A DNA stretch of 64,000 nt from Septoria linicola (GCA_024114885.1 CP099418.1:3410001-3474000), one strand, 5' to 3'; shown: positions 1-10,752, counted from the stretch's first letter. Numbers and translations: made by a program. Notes: a model not told the origin generated them from the sequence alone.

Positions 1-676
1 AGAACACTCGCTCCGAAGTGCCTGCGATGCTGCTATCAAAGCAGAGCCTGACATCACGAAGTGGGACGTCCAAATGGGAGATGGCGATTGTGGTGAAGCA
101 GTTGTGGGAATGTGTCAAGGAGTTCTGCGCAAGCTGGATGAAGGTCTCGCTAAGCAGGGTTCGCTGTTCTATATTCTCGACCAGGTGGGAGAGGCAGTCG
201 AGAAGATAGGCGGTACACTTGGTGCCATTATCAGCATCATTCTTGCCTCTTTCACGACTGGTCTGCGGCAAGATTATGCGCAGGACGAGAGTGGATTCGT
301 ATTTGATGGCAAGACCGCGGGGAAGGCCGCCGGAGAAGCTTTGCGGAATCTACAATCGTACACGCCTGCGAGACAAGGCGGCCGGACCGTCATGGACACG
401 CTGATTCCGTTCTGCGAATCACTAGAGAAGGATGCTAATCTACGATCGGCTGTGGAAGCGGCTGAGGCTGGGGCTGACAGCACGTCGAGCATGAAAGCCA
501 AATTTGGCAGAGGTGAGCATTGCTACAAGGCTAGGACCAAGATTACACAAGGCTGACTTTTGGTAGCGACCTATGTAGGCGAGCAGGCAGAAGGCCAGCA
601 GGACACGCCGCCAGATCCGGGAGCCAAGGCAGCGGCATATTTCCTTCGTGGATTGCTCGATGGGATGAAGAAGTGA
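1..676 (+). CDS. Dihydroxyacetone kinase, C-terminal part (5' end outside window)
   Basis: Partial CDS, exons 1..512 (first full codon at base 2) and 567..676, with a 54-bp GTGAGC...TAG intron at 513..566. The visible protein is the DAK2 (ATP-binding, DhaL-like) domain of a single-chain dihydroxyacetone (glycerone) kinase, which phosphorylates dihydroxyacetone in the cytosol with ATP. Seen directly: an MGDGDCG motif near visible residue 25, where aspartates bind Mg-ADP in this family; a GGTLGAII stretch; an ARQGGRTVMDTLIPF stretch; and, after the splice, the family's ATYVGE...PDPGAKAAAYFLRGLL ending. The N-terminal DhaK-like half, with the substrate-binding histidine, lies left of the window. 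Splicing is needed because the first exon reads into a stop soon after the donor. The domain assignment is strong. Confidence 0.93.
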
Positions 677-1250
677 TGAGTTCGCTTTTTCTGTTGCAAT
701 GAGATTCGTCAGGTCTTCTCATTCCGCAATTGGCAGTGGCAGCAGACAGCGCTGAGCTGGCTGTGATCTAGTCAGCGTCCCAGTGAGGCTGAGCTTCTGC
801 AGTTTCACAGCAAGATCTACTCGACCGCTCTCGAAGAGGAATGCATGAGCAAGCGTATAGTATCAACAGCAGCTGCGAAGCAAAGAGTGCAATTATCTGC
901 CAAATGTAGATGGCATATGTTCCGCATGCCTGGCTCGCATCGCATTGCAATTCTTATCAGCACGCCCGTGATCATGAAATAAACGAGAATGAATGATATG
1001 GCTTAGCAATTCCGGCTGTGGTAGAGCAGTCGGCAAACCTTCAGCCTGGGAATAAAAAGTCCGGCTCGATTACAGCCGGGCGTACAGCCCACAAGGTGAA
1101 CGCTCCCCGCGCATGAACGCATTGCGGGGTCTCTCTGAGAGGAGTTGGCCTCCAATCCTATAAGACTACTGAAGCACCTCACGTTAGACGCGACTGCACT
1201 TACATAGCATCTTTGACTCTCGAACAAACAACCGAACAATTATCGAAGAC
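677..1250. other. Intergenic stretch, no gene seen
   Basis: This 574-bp gap lies between the DAK gene end and the dehydrogenase start, both on the plus strand. It should hold the DAK 3' UTR and the dehydrogenase promoter. I see no convincing reading frame, tRNA or repeat. Confidence 0.6.
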
Positions 1251-2103
1251 ATGCCTGGACGTCTGGAAGGAAAGGTGGCGATTGTGACTGGAGGCGGAGG
1301 TGGATTCGGAAAAGGCATTGCGCAGAAGTTTGTGGAAGAAGGCGCCAAAGTGGTCATTGCAGATTTTGTGGAAGACGTTGGCCAGAAGTCAGCGAATGAG
1401 TTGAAGTGCGAGTTTCTGCGAACGGATGTAACGAAGAAAGCGGATTGGGAAGCACTGAGGGATTTCTGTGACAAGAAGTTTGGCAAGATTGACGCTGTCA
1501 TAAACAATGCTGGAACCACTTATGTTAACAAGGTAAGTTTACAAGAGCCAGGGCAGTGTGCAACTGAATTGCTGACCCGCTTCAGCCCACCGGCGAGGTG
1601 ACCGACGAGGACTTTGACAAGGTCTTCGCAGTCAATGTCAAGGCGATATATCTTTCGACAAACGTGCTTGTGCCCTATATCCAGAAGCAAGGCACGGGCG
1701 GATCATTCGTGACGATTGCTTCGACAGCTGGAATTCGTCCTCGCGGTGGCCTGACGTGGTATAATGCATCCAAGGCCGCAGTGATCAACGCATCGAAGAG
1801 TATGGCTGTAGAATATGCCAAAGACAACATCCGATTCAACACAGCATGTCCTGTTGTGGGTCTCGGCACAGGATTGTAAGTGCTGCTCTTCAACTCATCG
1901 ATCTGTAAATGGACGCTGACAAAGACAGAACGAATTCCTTCTTGGGCAAGCCAGAGAACCAAGCCACTTTCATGGCGACAATTCCTTTGGGTCGTGGTAG
2001 TACTCCTCGAGATGTCGCCAACACTTGTGCATTCCTAGCTAGCGACGAGGCCGACTTCCTGACTGGTGTGGATATTCCTGTTGATGGCGGGCGATGTGTC
2101 TAG
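1251..2103 (+). CDS. Short-chain dehydrogenase/reductase (SDR, classical)
   Basis: Three exons, 1251..1532, 1586..1875 and 1929..2103, give 248 residues, the usual classical SDR length. Introns are 53 bp each, GTAAGT...CAG. Visible motifs are the Rossmann TGGGGGFG nucleotide loop at residues 13-20, NNAG at 85-88, a catalytic serine around 140 (IASTAG), Tyr153 and Lys157 of YxxxK (YNASK), and a C-terminal GVDIPVDGGR stretch typical of the family. It is a cytosolic NAD(P)H-dependent oxidoreductase of the glucose-1-dehydrogenase or 3-oxoacyl-ACP-reductase-like subgroup. The substrate cannot be read from the sequence. An acidic residue after the second beta strand (VVIADF) hints at NAD preference, which is weak evidence. 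It follows the DAK gene on the same strand, but fungal genes are not normally co-transcribed. Confidence 0.93.
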
Positions 2104-2667
2104 GCAGTGCAATGACAGCCGTTGTAGCTTGACCATATCGTTCCAACGACCAGTATGTGCAGCGTTCCTGATTGAGGCAATCTGTCTACTATGATAGCCG
2201 CATTGCGCCGGAGTGGAAAAGATGGTGCTCTACTGTACATGCTCGCTGATTTGGCAGGTGGTTACTCCGACTCCTTAGAACGACCAGACATGCCAAGATG
2301 ACACACGCAAAGAAATTCTCTGTGCCGGCAGCAGTGAGGCCGTTCACAACAGTGGCTCAGGCTCTTTCGTTGTCGCGTGCTGCTTTTGGATCGCGTAAGC
2401 CAGAAGTTTGGCCTTGTTTTCGCGTGCAGACTTGCTGTCCCAGCATCTCACCAGAAACTGAAACCGCACGTTATATTGAGCGGCGCGTTGCCAAACGACA
2501 TTATGGCATGGCAGGTGCCGTCATAAATACAGATCGAAGTGTTGTAAGGAGATGGTGACCGCCAAGCCCGTAGAAAATTTCCGGCCTAAGCTGCTCGAAC
2601 CCACCCCGATGGGCCCCTGTCAATGCTGTATACATATTCAAACGCGAGTTGCTGCACAGCACGACAG
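2104..2667. other. Intergenic stretch between SDR gene and tRNA-Ala
   Basis: This 564-bp region contains only short frames without recognisable motifs. I see no repeat or RNA gene before the tRNA at 2668. Confidence 0.55.
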
Positions 2668-2811
2668 GGGGGCATGGTTTAGTGGTATAATACCTCTTTA
2701 GCATCGTCAGACGTGTGAAATAGAGGTGGTCCTGGGTGTGAGTCTTGCCCCTTAACGATATGTCCGAGAGTGCAAATTCTAACAGTGTACAGTCGATTCC
2801 CAGTGCCTCCA
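2668..2811 (+). tRNA. tRNA-Ala(AGC) with an anticodon intron and a second, spliceosome-like intron in the T-loop
   Basis: Removing bases 2704..2720 and 2738..2792 leaves a 72-nt class I tRNA. The acceptor GGGGGCA (2668..2674) pairs with TGCCTCC (2804..2810), giving the G3:U70 wobble that identifies alanine tRNAs, with discriminator A at 2811. A perfect A box, TGGTTTAGTGG, lies at 2675..2685. The anticodon stem is CCTCT (2693..2697) with AGAGG (2722..2726). Loop TTAGCA plus T2721 carries anticodon AGC at 2700..2702, and a 17-nt intron sits at the usual place after base 37. The variable region TGGTC leads to T-stem CTGGG (2732..2736) with CCCAG (2799..2803). The TTCGATT loop is cut after its first T by a 55-bp insert. 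T runs at 2814..2817 and 2821..2825 fit Pol III termination. The D-stem is weak (one mismatch). It could also be a pseudogene split by a small insertion. Confidence 0.85.
2738..2792 (+). other. 55-bp mRNA-type intron inside the tRNA T-loop
   Basis: The insert starts GTGAGT, ends ACAG, and carries a CTAAC branch-site match at 2779..2783, ten bases before the 3' end. This is the architecture and length (49-70 bp) of the protein-gene introns in this window. Exact removal restores the T-loop TTCGATT between perfectly paired 5-bp stems. It also splits the internal B-box promoter (GGTTCGATTCC once joined). One short stretch, ATGTCCGAGA, matches ATGTCTGAGA of the two introner-like copies near 12.0-12.3 kb at nine of ten bases. 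That is too short to prove kinship. Confidence 0.7.
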
Positions 2812-3979
2812 ACTTTTGCCTTTTTACACAGTAGCATAATGAGTGCACAACAGGGTATTTATTTTTGCTCTGCTTCAGTGCGATCCAGGTAGGCCTGTTG
2901 TCATGATTTTGCATTGCGCTTGTCCTGGTAACAGTGCAAGTGCTTGTACTCTGCAGTGCAGACTCCGAGAGCACATGAGCAGAAGATATCGGAGCATCAG
3001 CGATGTATGTACGGTCTTGCTGGCCAGAACCTCTTGAGTCTGAAGGACCATAGATCGATCAGAAATCGCATGTCATTCATGACCAACCTTCTCGCACTAA
3101 TTTGTTGGAAACCACACCTCACCCACCCCTGCCCCTACCACTTTCCCTGACCAGGTGCAGTATACCTGCCACAATAGCGAGCTCTGAGAAGGAAGGAATG
3201 CTTTATGTAAGCTGGATCGGCAATTGAATTAACTAGATCTAGATACAACTTTTAGAATGGAGCCTCCGGCGGGCGCAGCGCTACTAGGATGCGCAAAGGT
3301 GTTTACGTCGGTCCCACACAACCTACGCCGAGGTCCTCGATCTCGCCTTTCGGCGAGATCTCGAACCTCTGCTTGGTTGTGTGGTCCGGCGGCGTTCGAT
3401 TCGCCGTGTCTCCAATCGTGGCGGACGTTGTGTCCATGAAAATAACTTTTTGTTAGCCGCCACGATCCCAAGCCAGAGCAGCGTCGACCACGTGATGCCA
3501 GGGACCATGGCGATGCTAGTCAAAGCTTGGGGCTGGAGATGATTGCAGTGCAGTAGTTCTTTCATCTGTCGTTGCCTATTGGTATATACTTGTGTTGGTT
3601 GGATGTATTCGATGCGGCCTCGCAGCTGTCCACGGATCCCATTTTGCCGTCACGGTAGAACAAAAGGTTACTTAACGGCATCGGCTTCCGCTATAATGTT
3701 TTGATACCCTCGAGAGTGAAATAGATACAATCTTGCTGGAGTTTGGAGTGGTGACCTAGGCTGGCTTTTTGATCCTGCTTGGTACTCAAGCTCTTCGAGC
3801 CCAATCACAATTGACGATCGGACTTCAAACGGGGTCAGACGTACCTTGGACCGCATCAAGACAATGGTAGACTTCGTGGAGTCCGGATTAAAGCGGTAAA
3901 ATTGCCTTCCAGTCTTCTGGTAACCCAGCCCATTGCTTGCTTAGGCCACCACGAGCTCTTGCCCTCTGTTGCCATTCCT
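2812..3979. other. Intergenic stretch with hairpins, no gene seen
   Basis: This region of about 1.17 kb lies between the tRNA and the GT31-like gene. It contains a 71-nt inverted repeat at 3314..3384 and a tRNA-like T-arm just after it (listed separately). A short palindrome, CTAGATCTAG, occurs near 3232. No reading frame shows family motifs. Confidence 0.55.
3314..3384. repeat. 71-nt imperfect inverted repeat (extended hairpin)
   Basis: CCACACAACC at 3314..3323 is the exact reverse complement of GGTTGTGTGG at 3375..3384. Inside it, GAGGT..GATCTCGCC at 3330..3347 pairs with GGCGAGATC..ACCTC at 3352..3369 over 15 of 18 positions, around a TTTC loop. Together about 25 base pairs could form one long stem. 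It could be a small non-autonomous element, a structured RNA or chance. No second copy is visible in the window. Confidence 0.6.
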
Positions 3980-5482
3980 CTAGTAGGTCGCTGGCCCATT
4001 CCTGTTCGACACTAACTTCCAGTCTTTGCGTTCATTACAAGCAGGCGCATTCTCGATGAATTGATCAATCCGGTCCATCATCCAGCCGGATCTCCAGCTC
4101 GATGCTGGAGCAGTGTCACCCAGCTGAACTTTGTCGTGCACGAAACATTGCTTTGTAGATCTGTCGTATCGGTATTGCAGGCAGTCGAGCCGGCCTTCGC
4201 AGCTCCGACGACAGGCATCGAAGGATGGGTGCTCTCCGAGATTCTCCTGACAGTTATTGTCCCACAAGTCACGAGGACCTTTGCGCATTTGTGGGTACAG
4301 ATAGTGAAGGAAGATATCTCTGCGTTTTGGCACTCTATGTCCATCATTCACGACTGAGAAATCTGAGTCGTACTTGGCGTATAGCTCGTGTTCCAGATTC
4401 CACATGTCTTCTATGACACCAGGCTTCACGTGATGGTATGTGATGACTGGGTCGCACCATTGCGTAGAATTCACAGATGCCAGCGAGTACGTATCATTAC
4501 CAGGAGCCTCTTCATGGAATAGCGGCCGAGATTTGGTCAAGAGCATACCGGCGACATTCATGAGCCGTGCTACGACTATGTCGCCGGCCTTGTGGTTGTC
4601 CATGAACCTTGTCCATTGCTGCCTCCTGTCCTGGTACTGATTCGAAAAGAGCTTCAATCCAGGGTTCGACACCAGTATGCCAGCTCCTCCATGTGCAATA
4701 ATCGTCCCAGCAACGAACAATTCTGCGCCAGCCCAAAACGCCTTTTGATCATCGAGTGTTGCAATGTATTGCAGCAATGATGACCAGAAAAGGTAAGTAT
4801 CCGCTTCAATGAATAAGTACCATTTAAAGTGTGGATGAGTTTCGTAGCTATGGCCGTTTTCCGTTGTCAGTGATTTTCATCCCCTTGGGACCACGGGTAT
4901 GAAAGGGAGGAGAACAGCGTACGTGGTCTGAAACATGGGCAAGAACTTCCACTTGTCGAGCCTCCAGCCTACGTTGCTCCATGCCTCAGCGGGAGTCTTG
5001 TGCCTGACTGCTTCTGGACGATCACTTAGTTCTTCGGCGTCCAGAACTTCTCGACCGCCCTCCTTAACGCGGTTATACAGTCCGAACTCATGCCGATGAT
5101 GGCGCTTTATATGGTCATCGAGTGGCGTCAAGGCATCATGAATTACTTGTCCTTGATACAATTCCTGGTGATCGGAAAAGACCATGTAGTTGGGATAACA
5201 TCGAAGAGTTGTGTTCATATGGACGGGGAATTTATGACCGAATTCCGTGGCGCCAGTCTTGAGCACAACGAAGACATCATCTGCACCGGGCAGCTCTTTG
5301 CATGCCTTAAAGCTCTTTGCCTGGACTGATGGTGCAATATCAGCATTGATGTTGCTATGTGGACGCCAAGTGATGGCTTGGAGAAGTGGCAGTATCCCGC
5401 AAGCAGCAATCGCAAGGCCGAAGAGGAAACGAAAAGGAGCCGTCAATGCGCCACGACCCGAGCGTCGCATAGCTGAACTCAT
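3980..5482 (-). CDS. GT31-like (Fringe/DUF604-type) glycosyltransferase, type II membrane protein
   Basis: Exons 4923..5482 and 3980..4847 (minus strand) give 475 residues. The 75-bp intron at 4848..4922 starts GTACGC, has a CTGAC branch site and ends ATAG. I chose the ATG at 5482, just before a basic stretch and one membrane anchor (APFRFLFGLAIAACGILPLL, about residues 13-32). An upstream in-frame ATG at 5566 exists. Across the splice the protein reads DKWKFLPM...HPHFKWYLFIEADTYLFWSSLLQYI, the core of the fungal GT31/Fringe-like family, with EADTY as the probable metal-binding motif. Near the C-terminus a Cys-rich segment (ACRRSCEGRLDCLQYRYD) looks Apple/PAN-like. Expected site: Golgi lumen, transferring a hexose from a nucleotide sugar. 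Donor and acceptor are unknown. It is divergent from the acyltransferase gene that opens the glycan gene set. Confidence 0.82.
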
Positions 5483-5775
5483 CAAGCAAGTAAGGAAGTC
5501 GTCAAGCAGGTTGTCAAATAGGATCAAGAACGCAACTTGACATTCGCGTGGTTGAGGGAGGTTCAATCACGAATGCAGCAAGTGCACAGATCTAACTAGC
5601 TAGGGGGACAATGGCCTGCCATTATTACTAATCATCTGTCTGACGTAGGAAGCCCCTTCACAGGCGCCCTTTTCATGACACTTGACATTTTCCACTGCTA
5701 TACTTCGACGCCGCACCCAGTGATGGTTGGCAGCAAAATATGTGACAACGGCCGTGGCGGCTTGTATCCAATCCT

Positions 5776-7251
5776 TTGATGCTGAATGGATTGAAGACTT
5801 TCGACATCAAAAAGCGGCTCGAATCACAAGCTACTAGGACGTGGACAATGGACTCTGCATACTACACTTCGAGGCGCAAGGCGAACCGTACAGCCTCCAA
5901 CCCGGTCTTCCTTAGCGTTACGAGTTTCGTAGTCGAGACCGTTTGGCCACTACTTATACCCACCTTCATGAGACCCTCTGCGCAAATCGCGACGAGGCAC
6001 GAGACAGACTGGACGTGCGGCTTGCGTGGGATCGCCGCACTCATAGTGGTCCACGCGGAGCTTGCGCAGTCACTAAGCAGCAGGTCTGAAGCTGGCTGGG
6101 GACTGACGGACGAACACGAGACGCACATAGGCCTCGTGAGATTTCCGATACTTCGCTCGCTTCATGCTGGAAATTTCGCCGTAGCACTTGCTTTCGTTAT
6201 CTGTGGATATCGATTATCGCTCTCCATTACTCGAAACAATCATCACCAGAGTGTCGTGGGATTCAGTCAAAGGCTTGCCTCTTCTGCGCTGCGCCAGCAC
6301 ATTCGGTTGTGCTCTGCGGCCATTGCATCAACAGTCCTTCCATTCATTTGCATCAGAAGCAATATCTTCGCGTACGCCCTGAATGTCTTTCGACACTCAG
6401 TGGTTCTGAACGGGCGGGGAGACAGATTTGCGGGCATTCCAAATCGCTTTCCTACAGTCGCCGCTCAGATCCGCGACTTGACAGCGCACAACTTGAACAT
6501 GTTCTATGCACCTAGCGGATCATCAAGTGCTTCACGGAGCTACAATAGCGCCCTATGGGTGTTACCCATACTACTTCAAGCTTTGACTTCGCTGTACGTC
6601 GTTCACTTGTTGCTTCTGTTCATGCGTCGCGAGTTCCGATCACCCGCACTCATCCTTTTCATGGTTTCGAGCCTGCTTCTTCGGATACCTTTCGGCCATC
6701 TCTTTATCTTTGGAGTTCACCTGGCTGAATCTGGACGCGCCTACAGCCGCACAAGCCGGTCTATGCCCGCAAGGCTTATACTTCCAGGACTTCTGTTGGT
6801 CGGCTTGTTCCTGGCTTCGATACCAAGCGACAAGCCAGAAAGCACGCCCTTCTATCATTTCCTAGGCCGATACAATCCGCTATGGCTTGCGTCGCCCTCC
6901 GAATGTTGGCAGCACGTCGGGGCCATGCTTACGATGCTTTCGATTACTCAAATAGCAGCGTTGCGCCGCTATCTGAGCTCCGCTGTCGCAGCATACTTTG
7001 GACGTATCAGCATGTCTCTTTACCTGTGCCATTTTCCCGTATTGACCCTTCACGGTACGGTGATATTTGATAGTTTTCTCACACGCACAGGCTGGGAAAG
7101 CAACCTGTCAACGTTCGCCGCGTTCATTGCTGCTTACATCTGCACGATGCTCCAGGTCATCTACCTCGCAGATCGGTTTGAGGAGCTGGTTGATCGCAAA
7201 GTTGTCGCGCTTGCGGTGTCGCTCGAAAATCTCCTGATGGAGCCCTCTTGA
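5776..7251 (+). CDS. Acyltransferase 3 family membrane O-acyltransferase
   Basis: A single exon of 491 residues. The N-terminal part carries CGLRGIAALIVVHAEL near residue 82, the LDGLRGxAAL...H signature of the acyltransferase 3 family (bacterial OatA, NodX and fungal relatives), followed by GNFAVALAFVICGYRLSLS, the counterpart of the family's NxxVxxFFxLSGY segment. Several hydrophobic helices follow up to the C-terminus, as expected for a 9-11 helix membrane enzyme. These proteins add acetyl or other acyl groups to sugars or lipids at a membrane. The next ATG in frame is at 5779, so the start is uncertain by one codon, and a later start at 5848 is possible. It sits 293 bp from the divergent GT31-like gene and upstream of the GT-sulfotransferase fusion, which suggests glycan acylation (inference). 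Confidence 0.85.
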   Translation: MMLNGLKTFDIKKRLESQATRTWTMDSAYYTSRRKANRTASNPVFLSVTSFVVETVWPLLIPTFMRPSAQIATRHETDWTCGLRGIAALIVVHAELAQSLSSRSEAGWGLTDEHETHIGLVRFPILRSLHAGNFAVALAFVICGYRLSLSITRNNHHQSVVGFSQRLASSALRQHIRLCSAAIASTVLPFICIRSNIFAYALNVFRHSVVLNGRGDRFAGIPNRFPTVAAQIRDLTAHNLNMFYAPSGSSSASRSYNSALWVLPILLQALTSLYVVHLLLLFMRREFRSPALILFMVSSLLLRIPFGHLFIFGVHLAESGRAYSRTSRSMPARLILPGLLLVGLFLASIPSDKPESTPFYHFLGRYNPLWLASPSECWQHVGAMLTMLSITQIAALRRYLSSAVAAYFGRISMSLYLCHFPVLTLHGTVIFDSFLTRTGWESNLSTFAAFIAAYICTMLQVIYLADRFEELVDRKVVALAVSLENLLMEPS

Positions 7252-7566
7252 TCTTCTGATCGAAGGTTGCCGCAATCTACATCACCACCATCACGACGCC
7301 TAATCTGTCATGAAGTTCTTCCAAAATATAGCCACCTTCTATCAACATTGTCAATACACGTTGCGTAATGCAATGGAGTTACCCGTGCCTCTGGATCACG
7401 TGCATATTGGTGGCGTAAATGATTGGAACAACGGCCGCTGGCGCATCCTCGCGCACCTCCGACAACAAGTCTCTAACCTTACTAATCCAGACATGGCGTA
7501 TAGCCTAACAGCTCGATATGCCTTCTACTCCCACGTCGATCCAGTCGTCCACCCTGGAAATGTGGG
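7252..7566. other. Intergenic leader of the fusion gene
   Basis: This 315-bp region lies between the acyltransferase stop and the fusion-gene start. A 94-codon frame starting at 7310 overlaps the fusion start out of frame and shows no family features. It may act as an upstream ORF or mean nothing. Confidence 0.45.
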
Positions 7567-10500
7567 ATGGCGTCGAGCTATGCCTTCAAATTAAGATGGG
7601 TGGGAAGGAGGACACGCCTTCTGTTCCTCGCACTGTTATTCGTTGCGACTTCGACCTTTCTCCTATCCACATGGCCTTTTCAACATGGAGACGTAAAGCT
7701 CCGCCGCCTGAAGTCAAGGACTGTGCTGACATACTCGCAGCACGAAAAGCTAACGCCCGTCAAGAACGATCCCGCAAGTGCAGTCATACCTCGAAGAAAT
7801 GTCACCGATAACCTCCATCTCCTCATCGTGGCGGGCGAGGCAAATGTCAACTTCTGCAGAACGATCTTGACAGCACATGTACTCGGCTACCCAACGCCCA
7901 CCCTGCTTCTATGGAAACATACAACTCGTGATCGTAAGTTGGGGTAATTCCGTGCCAGAGATGCTTCTGAGAAATTTGTCAGCAATGATCGCGAGTGGGA
8001 GCCAACTCACTGGTATTACCGCTGCTGCGCAGTATTTTCGTTCACTTCCAGAGGACCAAGCGGACCATCTAGGTCTTGTTCTTGATGGCTATGGTTTGTC
8101 ATGCCCAAAGAATGCGACAGACCTGTCTGAATGTAACTTATATTGGATGAAGATGTCTGGTTCCAATTGCCACCCCAAGTCCTCCTCGAGAGATACAAGT
8201 CGACGATCCACGACGCGAATCAAGCACTTGCGCGACGCCTAGGTCCTGCTGCGACCACATTCAATTTGTCCCAGGACATCATTTTTGGAGCTAGCAAAAG
8301 GTGTACTCCGAACGAGCCCTATACAGTCGCCTGCTACGCTGTCCCGGAGTCACCTCTACCTCGAGACTTATATGGCAACAACACTGATACCGTTATAGGG
8401 TACAGTACATGGAGCAGTCTTCGTCAGCAATACCTTGAATCAGGGACGGCTATTGGTTCTATAGATTCCTTGCGACTCGCGTATGGCCAGGCGAGTGAGA
8501 AGCTTGTGGCCCTCAAGGATCATACAGAATCCCAGGGAACCGACCATAGTCATGGACAAGCCGTATGGAACGCGATTTTTGGTGAGCAGGAGTTCCAGCG
8601 GGAGGTACTCCGGCGAAAGCATACAGCCCTGGATGATGACCATCACGAATGGCAGACTTCTATGATGGAGGGGACTGTCGTCGACGATCCAATTAATCCT
8701 TCCTTCACGCATGAAACGATGGAGCCTGGCTCAGGACGGGAGTATGAGTATGGCATAGGCCTAGACTATTGGTCTCAGCTCACGCAGCAGACCAGTAATG
8801 CGGATAGCGATGCTAAGTTTCTGTACTTCAACGGGACCGGTGTTTTCGAGCAACTCGACAAGTCTTCTGCTTTCGCGTGTCCCGCCCGGGTGAAGGGTCG
8901 TCTGCCCGACGACATTATGAGGATGGATCTGCACAAGACCCGGATTCCGATCAAGGAGGTATCGTGGTCAGATATGCCACTATACACAAATCTTTGCCTC
9001 GACAGCATACCAGTCATTATTCACCACAATGGTGCCCAAGGTGCCCGGAAGCCTAAGTGGGAGCAATTGTGGATGAATCGTTTGCCTGGTCGTGCGTTGA
9101 AGGATGAGATACTGCGCGATCCCAGCCGCACCTTTGCCGTTGCCGATGCTCAAAGCTTGACTTGGCGTGAGCTCTGTCCTGTGGAATTGGACGCTGGAGT
9201 GTTTCAAGGCTTCGGTGAAACGAGCGAATGCAATCCTGACGATACTTTCATTCTTGGTGGGGGACTGGAGCAGGTCGAACACAGCTCCGAAGGATTACCA
9301 TGGCCATTCCAGATCTTCAAGTCGTCTCCAGCGCGACCGCCGGTGGTAAAACTCACTCAGACTCCCAATACAAAGCTTGCTCCCGGACTGATATTCATCA
9401 CTTTATACCAGACTGAGGGGTACAGAGTTAGAATGCCTGGTCCCATCATCTTCACTGATCAAGGCCGGTTGGTGTGGTTCGGACCTACAGGAAATACAGC
9501 AAACTTTAGGTGGCAACAACTCAACGGCAAGCCAACGCTTCTGTTTTGGATGCGAGATGGACCAGCCGTCAGAGGACATGGGTATGGAAATATCACATTA
9601 TTGAACCAGGACTATAGCACAAAGACTGTGCTATGCCCGCAGTACGGCTTGACCACGGCCAACCATGGAGACCCACACTGCGAAGCAGACCTGCATGAAG
9701 CCCATGTGGTTTCAAGCCGCAACACTATCATAACGACCGCTTACAATGCCACTCCTGCGGACTTAAGCAGTATACACGGCCCAGCCGATGGGTGGATCTG
9801 GGACAGCCAGTTCTACGAGCTGGACCCATACAATAATTCGATCTTGTTCCGATGGCGAGCCAGTGACCATATACCGCTGGCAGAATCGCGATGGCGCATC
9901 GGCGACCAAGGCTCGCTCGCGCGGCCATATGATCTGTTCCATATTAATTCTGTAGTCGACCTCGGTGACCACTATCTAGTGAGCAGCCGACACTGTTGGA
10001 CGATCTATCTGATTGACAAGCAAGGCAATATTGTCTGGCGTTTTGCTGGCGATGGCAAAGGCGACTTTGGGGATCTGCCCCAAGATGCCCGTTTCCGTTG
10101 GCAGCATGACGCTCGACCATACAAGATTGGACATGATTATATCGATATTTCACTGTTTGACAATCAAAACTGGGGGATTCGTCAGAAAGATCCAAAAAGT
10201 GCAGCCAAGCTCCTGGCATTCAGGTTGCCTATCAGGCCAATTTCAGGCTCGAACGAGACCCAAGCCCAAGTCATTGATATAATTCGGCCCCAGACCGACT
10301 ACCAGTCGGTCAGCCAGGGCGCTTTTGATAACAATCTTCCCGGCGGTAACAGACTTGCGAACTGGGGCGACATTCCCATTCTGACAGAATTTGATGATTC
10401 TGGCAGGGAGATATGGTCTGCTGAATTTGGTCGTGCAGGCGAAGCTCACATCTACAGAGGCTTCAAGCAAGAGTGGCACGCTACTCCGCACACTCGGCCG

Positions 10501-10752
10501 GATCTGTTTGTCGAGAAGGACAGCGCAAGCAGGGCGTTTTTCGGCTATGTTAGCTGGAACGGAGCGACCGATGTTGAGGGCTGGAACATCTATGCAGGGC
10601 TTAGCACTGACGATGTAAGGCGCCTCGGAAGGATAGGGAAGAAAGGGTTCGAGACCAAGTTCAACCTCCCGTGCTGGACCCGCTTTGCTCAAGTGGGCGC
10701 CGTGGAGCGTGGGCAAGAAGTGCGACGCTCGAAATTCTTCCAGGTAATTTGA
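7567..10752 (+). CDS. GT25/PLOD-like glycosyltransferase fused to an arylsulfotransferase (ASST) domain
   Basis: Exons 7567..7933, 7983..8093 and 8153..10752 give 1025 residues. A basic start and one signal anchor (about residues 15-35) predict a type II Golgi protein. Residues about 60-580 form a nucleotide-sugar transferase-like domain: NLHLLIVAGEANVNFCRTIL, then GLVLDGYDVWFQLPP made across the second splice, GASKRCTPN, VACYAVPESPLPRDLYG, a YLESGTAIGS stretch and an IFGEQEFQRE stretch. This order resembles GT25/PLOD-type galactosyl- or glucosyltransferases, with DGYD as a probable metal site. From about residue 590 to the end it is a beta-propeller arylsulfotransferase-like domain (Arylsulfotran_2), with histidines in HEAHVVSS, FHINSVVDLGDHYLVSSRH and WQHDARPY. 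ASST enzymes move sulfate between phenolic compounds without PAPS. Whether this one does is unknown. The paralogue at 13993 stops where the ASST part begins. Confidence 0.85.

Noticed and set aside
7310..7594. 94-codon frame before the fusion gene
   Set aside because: It overlaps the true start out of frame and shows no domain. At most an upstream ORF.
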